Shown piece after piece: positions 51,627 to 60,879 of a stretch of 64,000 nucleotides of DNA; position 1 is the first letter of the stretch, and each line of letters begins with the position of its first letter. A program made the position numbers and the translations under genes. Origin of the DNA: Terrabacter sp. 28. Its GTDB lineage: Bacteria > Actinomycetota > Actinomycetes > Actinomycetales > Dermatophilaceae. The DNA lies in NCBI GenBank assembly GCA_000955875.1, contig JYOE01000003.1:95166-159165 (forward strand). Direction: 5' to 3'. The notes under the pieces are model-generated. The model saw nothing but the letters and a program-made list of their open reading frames with translations, was not told the DNA's origin and made no database searches.

Positions 51627-54122
51627 TCAGAGCTTGACGAGCGGGGCGTAACGCAGGAGCAGGCGCTTGGTGCCCGTGTCGGCGCCGAAGTCGACGTGCG
51701 CCATCGACTTGTCGCCGTCGCCCTCGACGCGCACGACCGTGCCGAGACCGAACGCGTCGTGACTGACGCGGTCGCCGGACTGCAGGGCGATGACCGGGCG
51801 CTTGCCCGCGCTGCGCACGCCCGGGCGTGCCGCGAGCGTGGCGACCGCCGGCTGCCCGGCGCCTCGCGCCCCGCTGAACGACGGCCCCAGCCGCTGCCAG
51901 TCGAGCAGGTCGCCGGGGATCTCGTCGAGGAAGCGCGACGGAGGGTTGTACTGCGGCGCGCCCCACGCCGAACGCACCGCGGCGCGAGAGAGGTAGAGCC
52001 GCTCGCGGGCGCGGGTGATGCCGACGTACGCGAGGCGGCGCTCCTCCTCGAGCTCCTTCGGGTCACCCAGCGCGCGCATGTGCGGGAACGTGCCGTCCTC
52101 CATGCCGGTGAGGAAGACCACCGGGAACTCGAGGCCCTTGGCCGTGTGAAGCGTCATGAGGGTGACGACGCCCTGTGCCTTGGCCTCGGGCTCGTCGGGG
52201 ATCTCGTCGGCGTCGGCGACGAGCGAGACCTGCTCGAGGAACTCCTCGAGGTCGGTCGCGGGACCGACGTCCTCGGGCTCCTGGCTCGCGGGCACGACAC
52301 CGGCCTCGATGTCGGACATCTCCTGGGCCTTGCGGTCGTCGAACTCCTGGGCGACCGCGACGAGCTCGGCGAGGTTCTCGACCCGCGTCTCGTCCTGTGG
52401 GTCGTGGCTCGCGCGCAGCTCGGCGAGGTAGCCGCTCTGCTCGAGCACCGCCTCGAGCAGGATGGCGATGCCGCCGCCGCCCTCACGGACGACGCGCAGC
52501 GCCTCGAGCATCTCGGTGAAGCCCTTGATAGCCGCCACCGACCGCGTCGCGATGCCGGGGGCGTCCTCGGCCCGGCCGAGCGCCGCGACGAACGGGATGC
52601 GCTCACGCTCCGCCAGGGCCGCCACGCACGCCTCGGCCCGGTCGCCGATGCCGCGCTTGGGCACGTTGAGGATGCGGCGCAGGTTGACGGTGTCGGTCGG
52701 GTTGGAGATGACGCGGAGGTACGCGAGGGCGTCCTTGATCTCGCGCCGCTCGTAGAAGCGCGTGCCGCCGACCACCTTGTAGGGCAGGCCGACCCGCACG
52801 AGCACCTCCTCGATCGCACGGCTCTGCGCGTTCGTGCGGTAGAAGACCGCGACATCGCCCGGCTTCACGTCGCCCTCGGCAGCGAGGTCGTCGATCTGCT
52901 TCGCGACGAACGCCGCCTCGTCGTGCTCGTTGTCGGCGACGTAGCCGACGATCATCGCGCCGTCGCCGGAGTCGGTCCAGAGGTTCTTGGCCCGGCGCCC
53001 CTCGTTGCGGGCGATGACGGAGTTGGCGGCGCGCAGGATGCGCTGCGTCGAGCGGTAGTTCTGCTCGAGCAGGATCGTGCGGGCGTCGGGGTAGTCCTGC
53101 TCGAACTCGAGGATGTTGCGGATCGTCGCGCCGCGGAAGGCGTAGATCGACTGGTCGGAGTCGCCGACGACGCACAGCTCGGCCGGCGGCACGGCATAGG
53201 CCCCCTCGGGCCCCTTGACCTCGCCGACGAGCTCCTTGATGAGCTGGTACTGCGCCTGGTTGGTGTCCTGGTACTCGTCGACGAGCACGTGGCGGAACCG
53301 GCGGCGGTAGTACTCGGCGACGTCGGGGAAGGCCTGCAGGATGTTGACGGTCATCATGATGATGTCGTCGAAGTCGAGGGCGTTGGCCTGACGCAGACGA
53401 CGCTGGTACTGCGTGTAGGCGTCGGAGACGGTGCGCTCGTAGTGGTTGCCCTCGGTGACCTGGCTCGCGTAGGTCTCCTCGTCGATGAGCTCGTTCTTGA
53501 GGTTGCTGACCTGCGCCGAGAAGCCGCGCGGCGGGTAGCGCTTGGGGTCCAGGTCGAGGTCGCGCAGCACGAGGCTCATGAGCCGCTGGCTGTCGGCGGC
53601 GTCGTAGATGGAGAAGGTCGACTTCATGCCGACCTTGGCGGCCTCGCGGCGAAGGATGCGCACGCACGCCGAGTGGAACGTCATGACCCACATGGCGCGG
53701 GCGCGCGGCCCGACGAGCGCCTCGACGCGCTCGCGCATCTCGGCCGCGGCCTTGTTGGTGAAGGTGATCGCGAGGATCTGGCCCGGCTGGGCGTGCCGCT
53801 CGCCGAGCAGCCACGCGATGCGGTGGGTCAGCACGCGGGTCTTGCCCGAGCCGGCACCGGCGACGATGAGCAACGGCGTGCCCTCGTGGACGACGGCCTC
53901 GCGCTGCTGCGGGTTGAGACCCTCGAGCAGCACCGCCGGGTCGAGCTCGCCCGGTGCCTCGGGCGCCACCTCGACGCCACCGCGCGCCGCGGCCTCGGCC
54001 CAGGTGGGCACGCCCTGCTCGGTGACGTCACCACCGCGCCGGGACTGCGCGGAACCGCCGGTGGGCGCGCCCTGTCCGTGCTCGAATCCGGGGATGGGGA
54101 GGTCGTCGAAGAGCGTGCTCAT
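51627..54122 (-). CDS. pcrA: ATP-dependent DNA helicase PcrA/UvrD
   Basis: An 831-residue SF1A helicase used in nucleotide excision repair and replication restart. Seen: the Q-motif LNPQQREAV, Walker A AGAGSGKTRVL (motif I), ITFTNKAAAEMRERV (Ia), VLVDEYQDTNQAQ (II), VVGDSDQSIYAFRGA (III), LEQNYRSTQRIL (IV), MTLHTAKGLEFPVVFLTGMEDGTFPH (V) and LAYVGITRARERLYL (VI). The C-terminal Tudor-like tail (SGDRVSHDAFGLGTVVRVEG) is the RNA-polymerase-interaction domain typical of PcrA. The length is normal. Confidence 0.97.
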   Translation of the reverse strand: MSTLFDDLPIPGFEHGQGAPTGGSAQSRRGGDVTEQGVPTWAEAAARGGVEVAPEAPGELDPAVLLEGLNPQQREAVVHEGTPLLIVAGAGSGKTRVLTHRIAWLLGERHAQPGQILAITFTNKAAAEMRERVEALVGPRARAMWVMTFHSACVRILRREAAKVGMKSTFSIYDAADSQRLMSLVLRDLDLDPKRYPPRGFSAQVSNLKNELIDEETYASQVTEGNHYERTVSDAYTQYQRRLRQANALDFDDIIMMTVNILQAFPDVAEYYRRRFRHVLVDEYQDTNQAQYQLIKELVGEVKGPEGAYAVPPAELCVVGDSDQSIYAFRGATIRNILEFEQDYPDARTILLEQNYRSTQRILRAANSVIARNEGRRAKNLWTDSGDGAMIVGYVADNEHDEAAFVAKQIDDLAAEGDVKPGDVAVFYRTNAQSRAIEEVLVRVGLPYKVVGGTRFYERREIKDALAYLRVISNPTDTVNLRRILNVPKRGIGDRAEACVAALAERERIPFVAALGRAEDAPGIATRSVAAIKGFTEMLEALRVVREGGGGIAILLEAVLEQSGYLAELRASHDPQDETRVENLAELVAVAQEFDDRKAQEMSDIEAGVVPASQEPEDVGPATDLEEFLEQVSLVADADEIPDEPEAKAQGVVTLMTLHTAKGLEFPVVFLTGMEDGTFPHMRALGDPKELEEERRLAYVGITRARERLYLSRAAVRSAWGAPQYNPPSRFLDEIPGDLLDWQRLGPSFSGARGAGQPAVATLAARPGVRSAGKRPVIALQSGDRVSHDAFGLGTVVRVEGDGDKSMAHVDFGADTGTKRLLLRYAPLVKL

Positions 54123-54179
54123 GATGGTCCAAGCCTACGTCGGACCACCCACACCGCCCGACCACGGCACGATGGGTGC

Positions 54180-54716
54180 ATGACGCCCGAGCCGACCCGC
54201 GAGACGACCGACCAGCCGATCCCGGAGCGCCCCGCCTTCCTCGTCCGCCCCGCGGACGTCCACGACGTGCCCGACCTGCTCCGCCTCGTGCGCGCGCTCG
54301 CGGAGTACGAGAAGGAACCCCAGGCGGCGACGGCGACCCCGGCCCAGTTCGAGGCCGCACTGTTCCCGGCGGTCGGCGACCCGACGGCATACGCCCTCGT
54401 CGCGCAGAACGACGACGGCATCGTCGGCATGGCGCTGTGGTTCCGCAGCTTCTCCACGTGGACCGGCGAGGCCGGCATCTGGCTCGAGGACCTCTTCGTG
54501 CAGCCCGACCAGCGCGGCAGCGGCATCGGGCAGGCGCTGCTCGGGACCCTCGCCGAGCTGTGCGTGGACAACGGCTGGACGCGTCTCGAGTGGGCGGTGC
54601 TCGACTGGAACACGCCGTCCATCGAGTTCTACCGCGCCCGCGGCGCCCGTCCCCTCGACGACTGGACGACGTTCCGGGTCGACGGCGAGGCGCTCGCCCA
54701 GCTGGCGGGCGCGTAG
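54180..54716 (+). CDS. GNAT-family N-acetyltransferase
   Basis: A 178-residue GNAT domain: FLVRPADVHDVPDLLRLVRALAEYEKEP at the start, the acetyl-CoA loop VQPDQRGSGIGQALL near residue 115, and LEWAVLDWNTPSIEFYRARGARPLDDWTTFRV. This resembles the diamine/thialysine acetyltransferase (SSAT-like) subgroup. ATG 54180 was chosen. The much longer frame upstream is antisense to pcrA. The next gene starts immediately after its stop, so they are an operon. Confidence 0.9.
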   Translation: MTPEPTRETTDQPIPERPAFLVRPADVHDVPDLLRLVRALAEYEKEPQAATATPAQFEAALFPAVGDPTAYALVAQNDDGIVGMALWFRSFSTWTGEAGIWLEDLFVQPDQRGSGIGQALLGTLAELCVDNGWTRLEWAVLDWNTPSIEFYRARGARPLDDWTTFRVDGEALAQLAGA

Positions 54717-56165
54717 GTGCCCCGCGCGCCCCGCCGGATGGGCTCCGCCGACGTCCTCTGGCTGACCATGGACCGCCCGAACAACCTCATGGTGGTCGTG
54801 TCGGTGGTGCTGCTCGGCTCGGTGCCCGACTGGGACCGCGTGCGCCGGCTGCTGCTCACGCGCCTCGTCGACCCCTACCCCGTCTTCAGCCAGCGGCCGA
54901 AGCGGTCCGGGCGCGTGCTGGGCCGCTACCGGTGGGAGGACGACCCCGACTTCGACCTCGAGCGGCACGTCCGCCGGGCCACCCTCTCGGGCCGCGGCAC
55001 CCCCGCGCAGGCGGACACCGAGCTGCAGGCGTACATCGAGGAGCAGCTCTCCCGCCCGTTCGACCGGACCCGTCCCCTCTGGGAGGCGCACCTCGTGGAC
55101 GGGCACGGGTCGGGCGCCGCGCTCGTCTTCCGCAGCCACCACGCGCTCGCTGACGGCATCGCCCTGACGCGGGTGCTGCTCGGGCTGACCGAGGACGACG
55201 GTGGTGTGCCGGGAGACCTCGAGGGTCCTGCCGCGGATACCGACCTCTCGACGTTGCCGCTCGGTGTGCCTGCCACAACAGGGCCCGTCAGCTCCGCGCT
55301 GAGGCTGGCACGCGTGACCACCCGCGCAGCGTGGGCTCGTCTGCGCGACAAGGGATCTCGCGCGGTCGTCAGGGACGCGGCGAGCCTCGCGCTCCGCACG
55401 GGGCAGGTCGTTTCCGACCTGCTGCTCACCACGAGCCCGCCGAGCGCGGTCGGCGGAGTGCCGGGTCGGGCCAAGCGCGTGGTCTGGACCCAGCCCGTCC
55501 CCCTTGCCGGCCTGAAGGGGGTGGGCCGGCTGGTGGGTGCGACGCTCAACGACGTGCTCGTCGGCGCGGTCGCCGGCGCCCTGCACGACTACCAGCACGA
55601 GCACGGCCAGCCGCCCGCCGACCTCGTGACGATGGTGCCCGTCAACGTCCGCCCCCTCGACGAGCCGCTGCCGGCCGAGCTCGGCAACCGCTTCGCTCTC
55701 GTGTTCCTCCGGCTGCCGAGCGGCGACGCGACCCCGCTCGGGCGCCTCGCGCTGGCGAAGTCGCGGATGGACTGGCTCAAGGCCTCACCAGAGGCCGCGC
55801 TGACCTTCGCCCTCATCTCCGTCATCGGGCGCTTCCCGGCCACGATCCAGCGCCGGGTCGTCGACTTCTTCGCCGACAAGGCGATCGGTGTCACGACCAA
55901 CGTCGCCGGCCCCCGCCGGGTCCGCCATCTCGCCGGCGTGCCGGTCACGGGCGTGCTCGGCTGGGTGCCCGGCTCCGGGCGTCACACGCTCGGTTTCTGC
56001 ATCGTCACCTACGACGACGCCGTGCGCATCGGGATCATGGGCGACGAGTCGGTGGTGCCGGACCCCGAGGCCCTGCTGGCCGCCCTGGAGGACGGACTCT
56101 CCACGCTCGACCGCATCGGGACCGACTCCCGAACCGCCCCCAGGCGCCGGCGGCCACGGTCGTAG
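54717..56165 (+). CDS. Wax ester synthase/diacylglycerol acyltransferase (WS/DGAT)
   Basis: A 482-residue bifunctional acyltransferase that makes wax esters or triacylglycerol from acyl-CoA. The catalytic motif SHHALADGIAL has HHxxxDG at residues 141-147. MGSADVLWLTMDRPNNLM at the N-terminus and GNRFALVFLRLP, then TTNVAGPRRVRHLAGVPV in the C-terminal domain are also typical. It begins at GTG directly after the GNAT stop. It suggests lipid storage or surface-lipid synthesis. Confidence 0.93.
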   Translation: MPRAPRRMGSADVLWLTMDRPNNLMVVVSVVLLGSVPDWDRVRRLLLTRLVDPYPVFSQRPKRSGRVLGRYRWEDDPDFDLERHVRRATLSGRGTPAQADTELQAYIEEQLSRPFDRTRPLWEAHLVDGHGSGAALVFRSHHALADGIALTRVLLGLTEDDGGVPGDLEGPAADTDLSTLPLGVPATTGPVSSALRLARVTTRAAWARLRDKGSRAVVRDAASLALRTGQVVSDLLLTTSPPSAVGGVPGRAKRVVWTQPVPLAGLKGVGRLVGATLNDVLVGAVAGALHDYQHEHGQPPADLVTMVPVNVRPLDEPLPAELGNRFALVFLRLPSGDATPLGRLALAKSRMDWLKASPEAALTFALISVIGRFPATIQRRVVDFFADKAIGVTTNVAGPRRVRHLAGVPVTGVLGWVPGSGRHTLGFCIVTYDDAVRIGIMGDESVVPDPEALLAALEDGLSTLDRIGTDSRTAPRRRRPRS

Positions 56166-56175
56166 GGTGGCGAGC

Positions 56176-57168
56176 ATGACCCAAGCGACCAGCGTCTTCG
56201 TCTCCGAGCCCGGCGACCGCAGCGTCCTGCAGGTGCGCACCCACGACGTCCCCGACCCCGGTCCCGGCGAGGTGCAGGTCGAGGTCGCCGCCGCAGGCGT
56301 CAACTTCATCGACGTCTACAAGCGGCAGGGCGTCTACCCCGTGCCGACCCCGTTCGTGCTCGGCGAGGAGGGGGCCGGCACCGTGACCGCCGTCGGCCCC
56401 GAGGTCGGCGATCTCGCCGTCGGCGACCGGGTCGCCTGGTGCCAGTCGCTCGGCAGCGAGTCGACGGTCGTCAACAAGCCCGCCCACCTGGTCGTCACGG
56501 TGCCCGAGGGCGTCGAGCTCGAGGTCGCCTGCGCGGCCATGCTCCAGGGCCTGACGGCCCACTACCTCGTCACGAGCACGTATGCCGTCAAGGAGGGCGA
56601 CGTCGCCCTCGTGCACGCCGCGGCGGGCGGGGTCGGGCAGCTCCTCGTGCAGATGATCACGTCCCGTGGAGCCACCGTCGTCGCAACGGCCGGCTCTGAG
56701 GAGAAGCTCGAGATCGCAAGGTCGCTCGGCGCCCAGCACCTCATCGACTACTCGACGTTCGACTCACCGGACGCGCTGTCCGCCGCCGTCCGCGAGGCCG
56801 CCGGACGCGGTGTCGACGCCGCCTACGACGGCGTCGGCAAGGCGACGTTCGACGCCTCGCTGGCGTCACTGCGCCCGCGGGGCATGATGGTGCTCTTCGG
56901 TGGCGCGAGCGGACAGGTGCCGCCGTTCGACATCCAGCGGCTCAACGCGAGCGGGTCGCTGTTCCTCACCCGCCCCAAGCTGGGCGACTACGTGGCCGAG
57001 CGGTCCGAGTACGAGTGGCGCGCGGCCGAGGTGCTCGGTGCCGTGGCCGACGGCTCGCTGAAGGTCGACATCGGTGGTCGCTACCCGCTCGCCGAGGCTG
57101 CCGCCGCCTACGAGGCGCTCGAAGGCCGGCAGACGACCGGCAAGCTCGTCCTGGTGCCCGGGGCATGA
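56176..57168 (+). CDS. NADPH:quinone oxidoreductase (zeta-crystallin-like, MDR family)
   Basis: A 330-residue zinc-free medium-chain reductase: GVNFIDVYKRQGVYPVPTPFVLGEEGAGTV near residues 38-70, the NADPH motif VHAAAGGVGQLLVQM near 148-162, and FGGASGQVPPFD. It probably reduces quinones or enones in the cytosol. It follows the WS/DGAT gene by 10 bases and overlaps the next gene by four (ATGA). Confidence 0.92.
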   Translation: MTQATSVFVSEPGDRSVLQVRTHDVPDPGPGEVQVEVAAAGVNFIDVYKRQGVYPVPTPFVLGEEGAGTVTAVGPEVGDLAVGDRVAWCQSLGSESTVVNKPAHLVVTVPEGVELEVACAAMLQGLTAHYLVTSTYAVKEGDVALVHAAAGGVGQLLVQMITSRGATVVATAGSEEKLEIARSLGAQHLIDYSTFDSPDALSAAVREAAGRGVDAAYDGVGKATFDASLASLRPRGMMVLFGGASGQVPPFDIQRLNASGSLFLTRPKLGDYVAERSEYEWRAAEVLGAVADGSLKVDIGGRYPLAEAAAAYEALEGRQTTGKLVLVPGA

Positions 57169-58769
57169 GCCGCACGCTCTTCCGGCACGACCGCATCTGG
57201 ACCGGGAGCCGCGAATCCCCTTGGACCGACGCGCTGCTCGTCGAGGACGGGCGCATCGTGGCGATCGGTGCCGACGCCCGTGACGCCGCGGGTGGCTCGG
57301 GTGGCTCGAGTGGCTCGGGTGGCTCGGGTGGCTCGACGACCGTCGACCTGCCCGGCGCGGTGGTGATGCCGGGACTGCACGACGCACACATCCACACGGA
57401 ATGGCTCTCACGCGACCTGTCGTCCGTCGACCTGCGCGAGGCACGCTCGCTCGACGAGACCCTCGAGCTGATCCGGGCGCACGCGGCCGGCCTGCCCGAC
57501 GGTGAGTGGCTGCACAGCGGGCGGTGGAACCACAACCGGTGGACGGCCCCGGTGCAGCCCGACCGTCACGCGCTCGACACCGTGACGGGCGGCCGGGTCG
57601 CGGCACTTGCGAGCGTCGACGGTCACACGATCTGGGCGAACTCCCTTGCGCTGCAACGCGCCGGCATCACCCGCGACACCCCCGACCCGGTCGGCGGCGA
57701 GATCGTACGGGACGCGTCGGGCGAGCCGACGGGCATCCTGCGCGAGAAGGCCCAGGAGCTGCTCGACGCGATCCCCCGCGAGGAGACGCCCCTGCGCCCG
57801 TGGCTCGAGCGCTGCCAGGAATGGCTGCTGTCGGTCGGCCTCACCAGCATCACCGACATCGACGGAGAGGACGCCCGGGCGGCCTACGCCGACCTCCACG
57901 CCGACGGTGCGCTGCGGCTGCGCGTCACCAAGTGCACGCGCGACCCCGACCTCGAGCTCGCGATCTCCGAGGGCCGGCGGTCCGGTCAGGGCGACGACGT
58001 CTTTCGCGTCGGGCCGGTCAAGTTCTTCAGCGACGGGGCCCTCGGCTCGCACACCGCGCACATGACCGAGCCCTTCATCGGGCACGAGGGATGCGGCATC
58101 GCGGCGATGCCCTACGAGGTGCTCCTGGAGCGCACGCTGCTCGCCGCCCGGTCGGGCCTCGACGTCATCACGCACGCCATCGGCGACGAGGCCAACCGGC
58201 TGGTGCTCGACTCCTTCGAGGCCGTCCGCGCCGAAGGGCTCGAGCGGCTGCTGCGCATCGAGCACGCCCAGCACGTGCTGCCGGTCGACATCCCGCGCTT
58301 CCGGGCCCTCGACGTCGTGGCGTCGATGCAGCCGAGCCACTGCACGGCCGACCTCGAGCTCGCCGACGAGATCATCGGCCCTCGCCGACTCGCGTCGTAC
58401 GCCTGGCGCAGCTTCCTCGATGCCGGGGTGCGCCTGGCCTTCGGCTCCGACGCCCCTGTCGAGGACCCCAACCCGTTCTACGGGCTGCACGCCGCTGTCA
58501 CTCGGCAGCGGGCCGACGGCCACCCGGCGGGAGGATGGCGCCCCGACGAGCGCATCACGCTGGCCGAGGCCGTCCACGCCCACACCGTCGTGGCGCACGA
58601 GTCGGTGGGGCGCTCCGACGTGGGTCGGCTCGTGCCGGGCCAGCTCGCCGACCTCATCGCCGTCGACCGCGACGTGTGGGCTCTCGAGGAGTCCGCTCCC
58701 GCCCGGATCCGCGACACCGAGGTGCTGCAGACCTGGGTCGGCGGCGCGCTCGCCCACGACCGCAGCTGA
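57165..58769 (+). CDS. Amidohydrolase family 3 protein (YtcJ-like)
   Basis: A 534-residue metal-dependent hydrolase of the amidohydrolase superfamily. Seen: VVMPGLHDAHIHTEW (metal HxH), VDGHTIWANSLAL, VKFFSDGALGSHTAHM, ITHAIGDEAN, RIEHAQHV and LAFGSDAPVEDPNPF (metal Asp). The N-terminal domain carries a Gly/Ser run encoded by a 9-base tandem repeat (57291-57336), an apparent recent expansion in a surface loop between beta strands. The substrate is unknown. ATG 57165 overlaps the previous stop, so co-translation is likely. Confidence 0.9.
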   Translation: MSRTLFRHDRIWTGSRESPWTDALLVEDGRIVAIGADARDAAGGSGGSSGSGGSGGSTTVDLPGAVVMPGLHDAHIHTEWLSRDLSSVDLREARSLDETLELIRAHAAGLPDGEWLHSGRWNHNRWTAPVQPDRHALDTVTGGRVAALASVDGHTIWANSLALQRAGITRDTPDPVGGEIVRDASGEPTGILREKAQELLDAIPREETPLRPWLERCQEWLLSVGLTSITDIDGEDARAAYADLHADGALRLRVTKCTRDPDLELAISEGRRSGQGDDVFRVGPVKFFSDGALGSHTAHMTEPFIGHEGCGIAAMPYEVLLERTLLAARSGLDVITHAIGDEANRLVLDSFEAVRAEGLERLLRIEHAQHVLPVDIPRFRALDVVASMQPSHCTADLELADEIIGPRRLASYAWRSFLDAGVRLAFGSDAPVEDPNPFYGLHAAVTRQRADGHPAGGWRPDERITLAEAVHAHTVVAHESVGRSDVGRLVPGQLADLIAVDRDVWALEESAPARIRDTEVLQTWVGGALAHDRS

Positions 58770-58780
58770 GACCTGCGCCC

Positions 58781-58826
58781 GGTCGAGGTATGCCGTCGCG
58801 CCGGGTCGCGACCACCCACCTCGACC
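58781..58826. terminator. Hairpin after the amidohydrolase gene
   Basis: GGTCGAGGT (58781-58789) pairs with ACCTCGACC (58818-58826), with a GC-rich inner stem. It lies 11 bases after the stop codon in the 135-base gap before the sigma-like gene. The loop contains a GTATGCCG octamer. Confidence 0.55.
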
Positions 58827-58904
58827 CGCTGCGGAGCGGGTGCACCGCTCGAGGGCTGTCGCCGGCATCGCGATGCGTCCATCCTTGAAGCAGGAGGAGG
58901 GCGC

Positions 58905-60596
58905 ATGCGCGAGATCGACGCCGACTTCGCCGCCTGGGCGCGGGCCCGGCAGCTGCGGCTGCTCCGCGCCGCCTGGCTCGTCGGCGGCGACGCCACTCGC
59001 GCTGAGCGGCAGGTCCTCTCCGTCCTGACCCGTCTCGCCGCGCACTGGCGCCACCTCCGCGAGCGCGAGCCCGACGCGTACGTGCGGGTCCGCCTGCACC
59101 AGTCCGCGCTGACCGCGGCCGAGGGCGACGCCCACGCCGGGACCGTCCCGCGCGAGCTGCCCCTGCAGCTGCGTGCGCTCGCCCCGCGCCGGCGTGCGGT
59201 GCTCGTGCTGCGCTGGTATGCCGGACGGTCGGTCAGCGACACGGCCGAGCTCGTCGGCATCTCGTCCGAAACGGCGCGCCGCGACGAGCGCCTGGCGCGG
59301 GCAAGCCTGTCGTCGGCGGCAGCCCGCCCGTTGACCGACGAGGAGGTCACGGCCTCCCTCGAGGCGACCGTCGCTCGCATCCGCGAGGTCGACCTCGCGG
59401 AACGCGCCTGGCACGACGCCCTGCTGCACCGGTCGGCGACGCGGCGCCGGGCCTCTGCGGCCGTCGCCGCGGCCGGGCTCGTCGTGGGCGGCGCGGCCCT
59501 TGCGGGACGCGAACCCGTCGTGGCGAGCGCCGCGGCACCGTCTCCCGTCCCGGCACCGGCACCGGTGCCGGTCAGCCTCACGCAGGTGCCACTGCTCGCT
59601 GAGGCGTCGTGGCACACGACGCGCGACGGGTTGAGGTACGTCGTCGCACCCCCCGCGGGCACCGAGGCCGACCAGCCGGTGCTCTCCGTCGGCCTGCCCC
59701 CGGTCATCGACCCCGGTCGCAGGGCCCGGCCGGCGAGCGTGCAGTCCACGGACGGTCCGGGCGCCTTCGGTGACGCCGTCTACCTCGAGCGGCGCGGGCC
59801 GGGACGTTGGGTCCCCGTGCTCCTCTACGGCGACGGCGAGGTGCTCGCGCTCGACACAGTCGAGCTGACCGACCTCCGCACCGCCTCGGGCGCCTCCCGC
59901 CCGCCCCTCGGCATCTGGGCCTTCTCCGGCGACAAGACGTCGCTCGCGTTCGCCCAGCCGGGCAGAGTGGTCGTCTTCGACATGGAGACCCTCCGGGTCA
60001 GCACCGTCGCGATCCCGTCGCACACCCTGGAGTGGGCAGCCTGGCGTGGCAACCACGTCCAGGCCGGCTCGGCGGACGGGCTGTGGTCCCCCGACCTGTC
60101 GTCCCGGTGGCCCGCGCCCGAGCCTCCGCGACGACCGGGCGCACGCGAGTTCCGGGTGGAGGCCGGACGCACGGTGCTCGACGAGCGGGCGCCTGACCCG
60201 GCCGCGCGCCCCGCCGCCGTCTCGTGGCCGCGGACGAGACCGGTGGGCGACACGGTGTCGAACGCTCGGCAGTTCGCCTCGGTCTTCCGGCTCGCCCCCG
60301 GCGAGGCCCGAGACCTCGAGGCGACGGCACCGCGTCACGTCATCGTCGCCACCAACAGCCTGGGCCGCGACCGCATGCTCGTCTTCGGCGAGGAGCAGCC
60401 GCGATCAGCCGACTGCTGCTCGGTGCTCGGGTGGACCGTCCGCGGCGAGCTCGTCTACCTCTCGGCCTCACCGAGAGGGACGTGGGTCATGGCGTGGGAC
60501 CTCGACACCGGCGTCGTCCACCGGGTCTCGCAGTTCCTCACGTCGGGCACGGTCCCGCCCCTCATCGCCTTGGGCGCGCGCTTCACCGTGGGCTAG
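58905..60596 (+). CDS. ECF/SigE-like sigma domain fused to a membrane helix and extracytoplasmic domain
   Basis: A 563-residue protein with an unusual layout. Residues about 8-75 resemble a sigma-2 region (WARARQLRLLRAAWLVGGDATRAERQVL). Residues about 82-135 form a sigma-4 HTH (LRALAPRRRAVLVLRWYAGRSVSDTAELVGISSETARRDERLARASL). A single membrane helix lies at about 184-205 (AAVAAAGLVVGGAALAG), then a Pro/Ala/Val linker (PSPVPAPAPVPV). About 360 extracytoplasmic residues follow, with beta-propeller-like strands (GIWAFSGDKTSLAFAQPG, GWTVRGELVYLSAS). This would place promoter recognition and a sensor in one chain. It may instead be an anti-sigma-like or inactive relic. No anti-sigma gene is adjacent. 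Confidence 0.75.
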   Translation: MREIDADFAAWARARQLRLLRAAWLVGGDATRAERQVLSVLTRLAAHWRHLREREPDAYVRVRLHQSALTAAEGDAHAGTVPRELPLQLRALAPRRRAVLVLRWYAGRSVSDTAELVGISSETARRDERLARASLSSAAARPLTDEEVTASLEATVARIREVDLAERAWHDALLHRSATRRRASAAVAAAGLVVGGAALAGREPVVASAAAPSPVPAPAPVPVSLTQVPLLAEASWHTTRDGLRYVVAPPAGTEADQPVLSVGLPPVIDPGRRARPASVQSTDGPGAFGDAVYLERRGPGRWVPVLLYGDGEVLALDTVELTDLRTASGASRPPLGIWAFSGDKTSLAFAQPGRVVVFDMETLRVSTVAIPSHTLEWAAWRGNHVQAGSADGLWSPDLSSRWPAPEPPRRPGAREFRVEAGRTVLDERAPDPAARPAAVSWPRTRPVGDTVSNARQFASVFRLAPGEARDLEATAPRHVIVATNSLGRDRMLVFGEEQPRSADCCSVLGWTVRGELVYLSASPRGTWVMAWDLDTGVVHRVSQFLTSGTVPPLIALGARFTVG

Positions 60597-60633
60597 CAGG
60601 CGGGGACGCCGCCACCTCGGGCGGGTCCGCCCG

Positions 60634-60858
60634 TCAGGCTCCGCCCGGCACGACCGACAGCAGCAGGGTGGCGAACCACGTGAGGCCACCCACGGCGAGC
60701 AGGAACCAACCGATGACTGCGACGTTTCCCGCGCCCTCGGCCCGCGACGACCGTGACCGCCGGCGGCCGACGACGACCAGGGCCAGGCCGATGACCAGCC
60801 ACACCAGACCGATGAGCAGCCCCGCGAGCACGCCTGCGTTCCAGCGCATCTCAGCCAC
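60634..60858 (-). CDS. Small two-helix membrane protein
   Basis: A 74-residue protein with hydrophobic helices at about 9-31 and 45-70, separated by a basic loop GRRRSRSSRAEG. It starts at GTG 60858 (an ATG three codons later is possible). It lies 21 bases downstream of another small membrane-protein gene and is probably co-transcribed. No family was recognised. Confidence 0.6.
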   Translation of the reverse strand: MAEMRWNAGVLAGLLIGLVWLVIGLALVVVGRRRSRSSRAEGAGNVAVIGWFLLAVGGLTWFATLLLSVVPGGA

Positions 60859-60879
60859 CCTCGCCGCGTCGGGGGCGCG

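Noticed and set aside
51696..54179. Long upstream extension of the GNAT frame
   Set aside because: It runs antisense through pcrA. The real acetyltransferase begins at 54180.
57408..60338. 976-residue minus-strand open frame
   Set aside because: Antisense to the amidohydrolase and sigma-like genes, with low-complexity Arg/Val/Gly composition.
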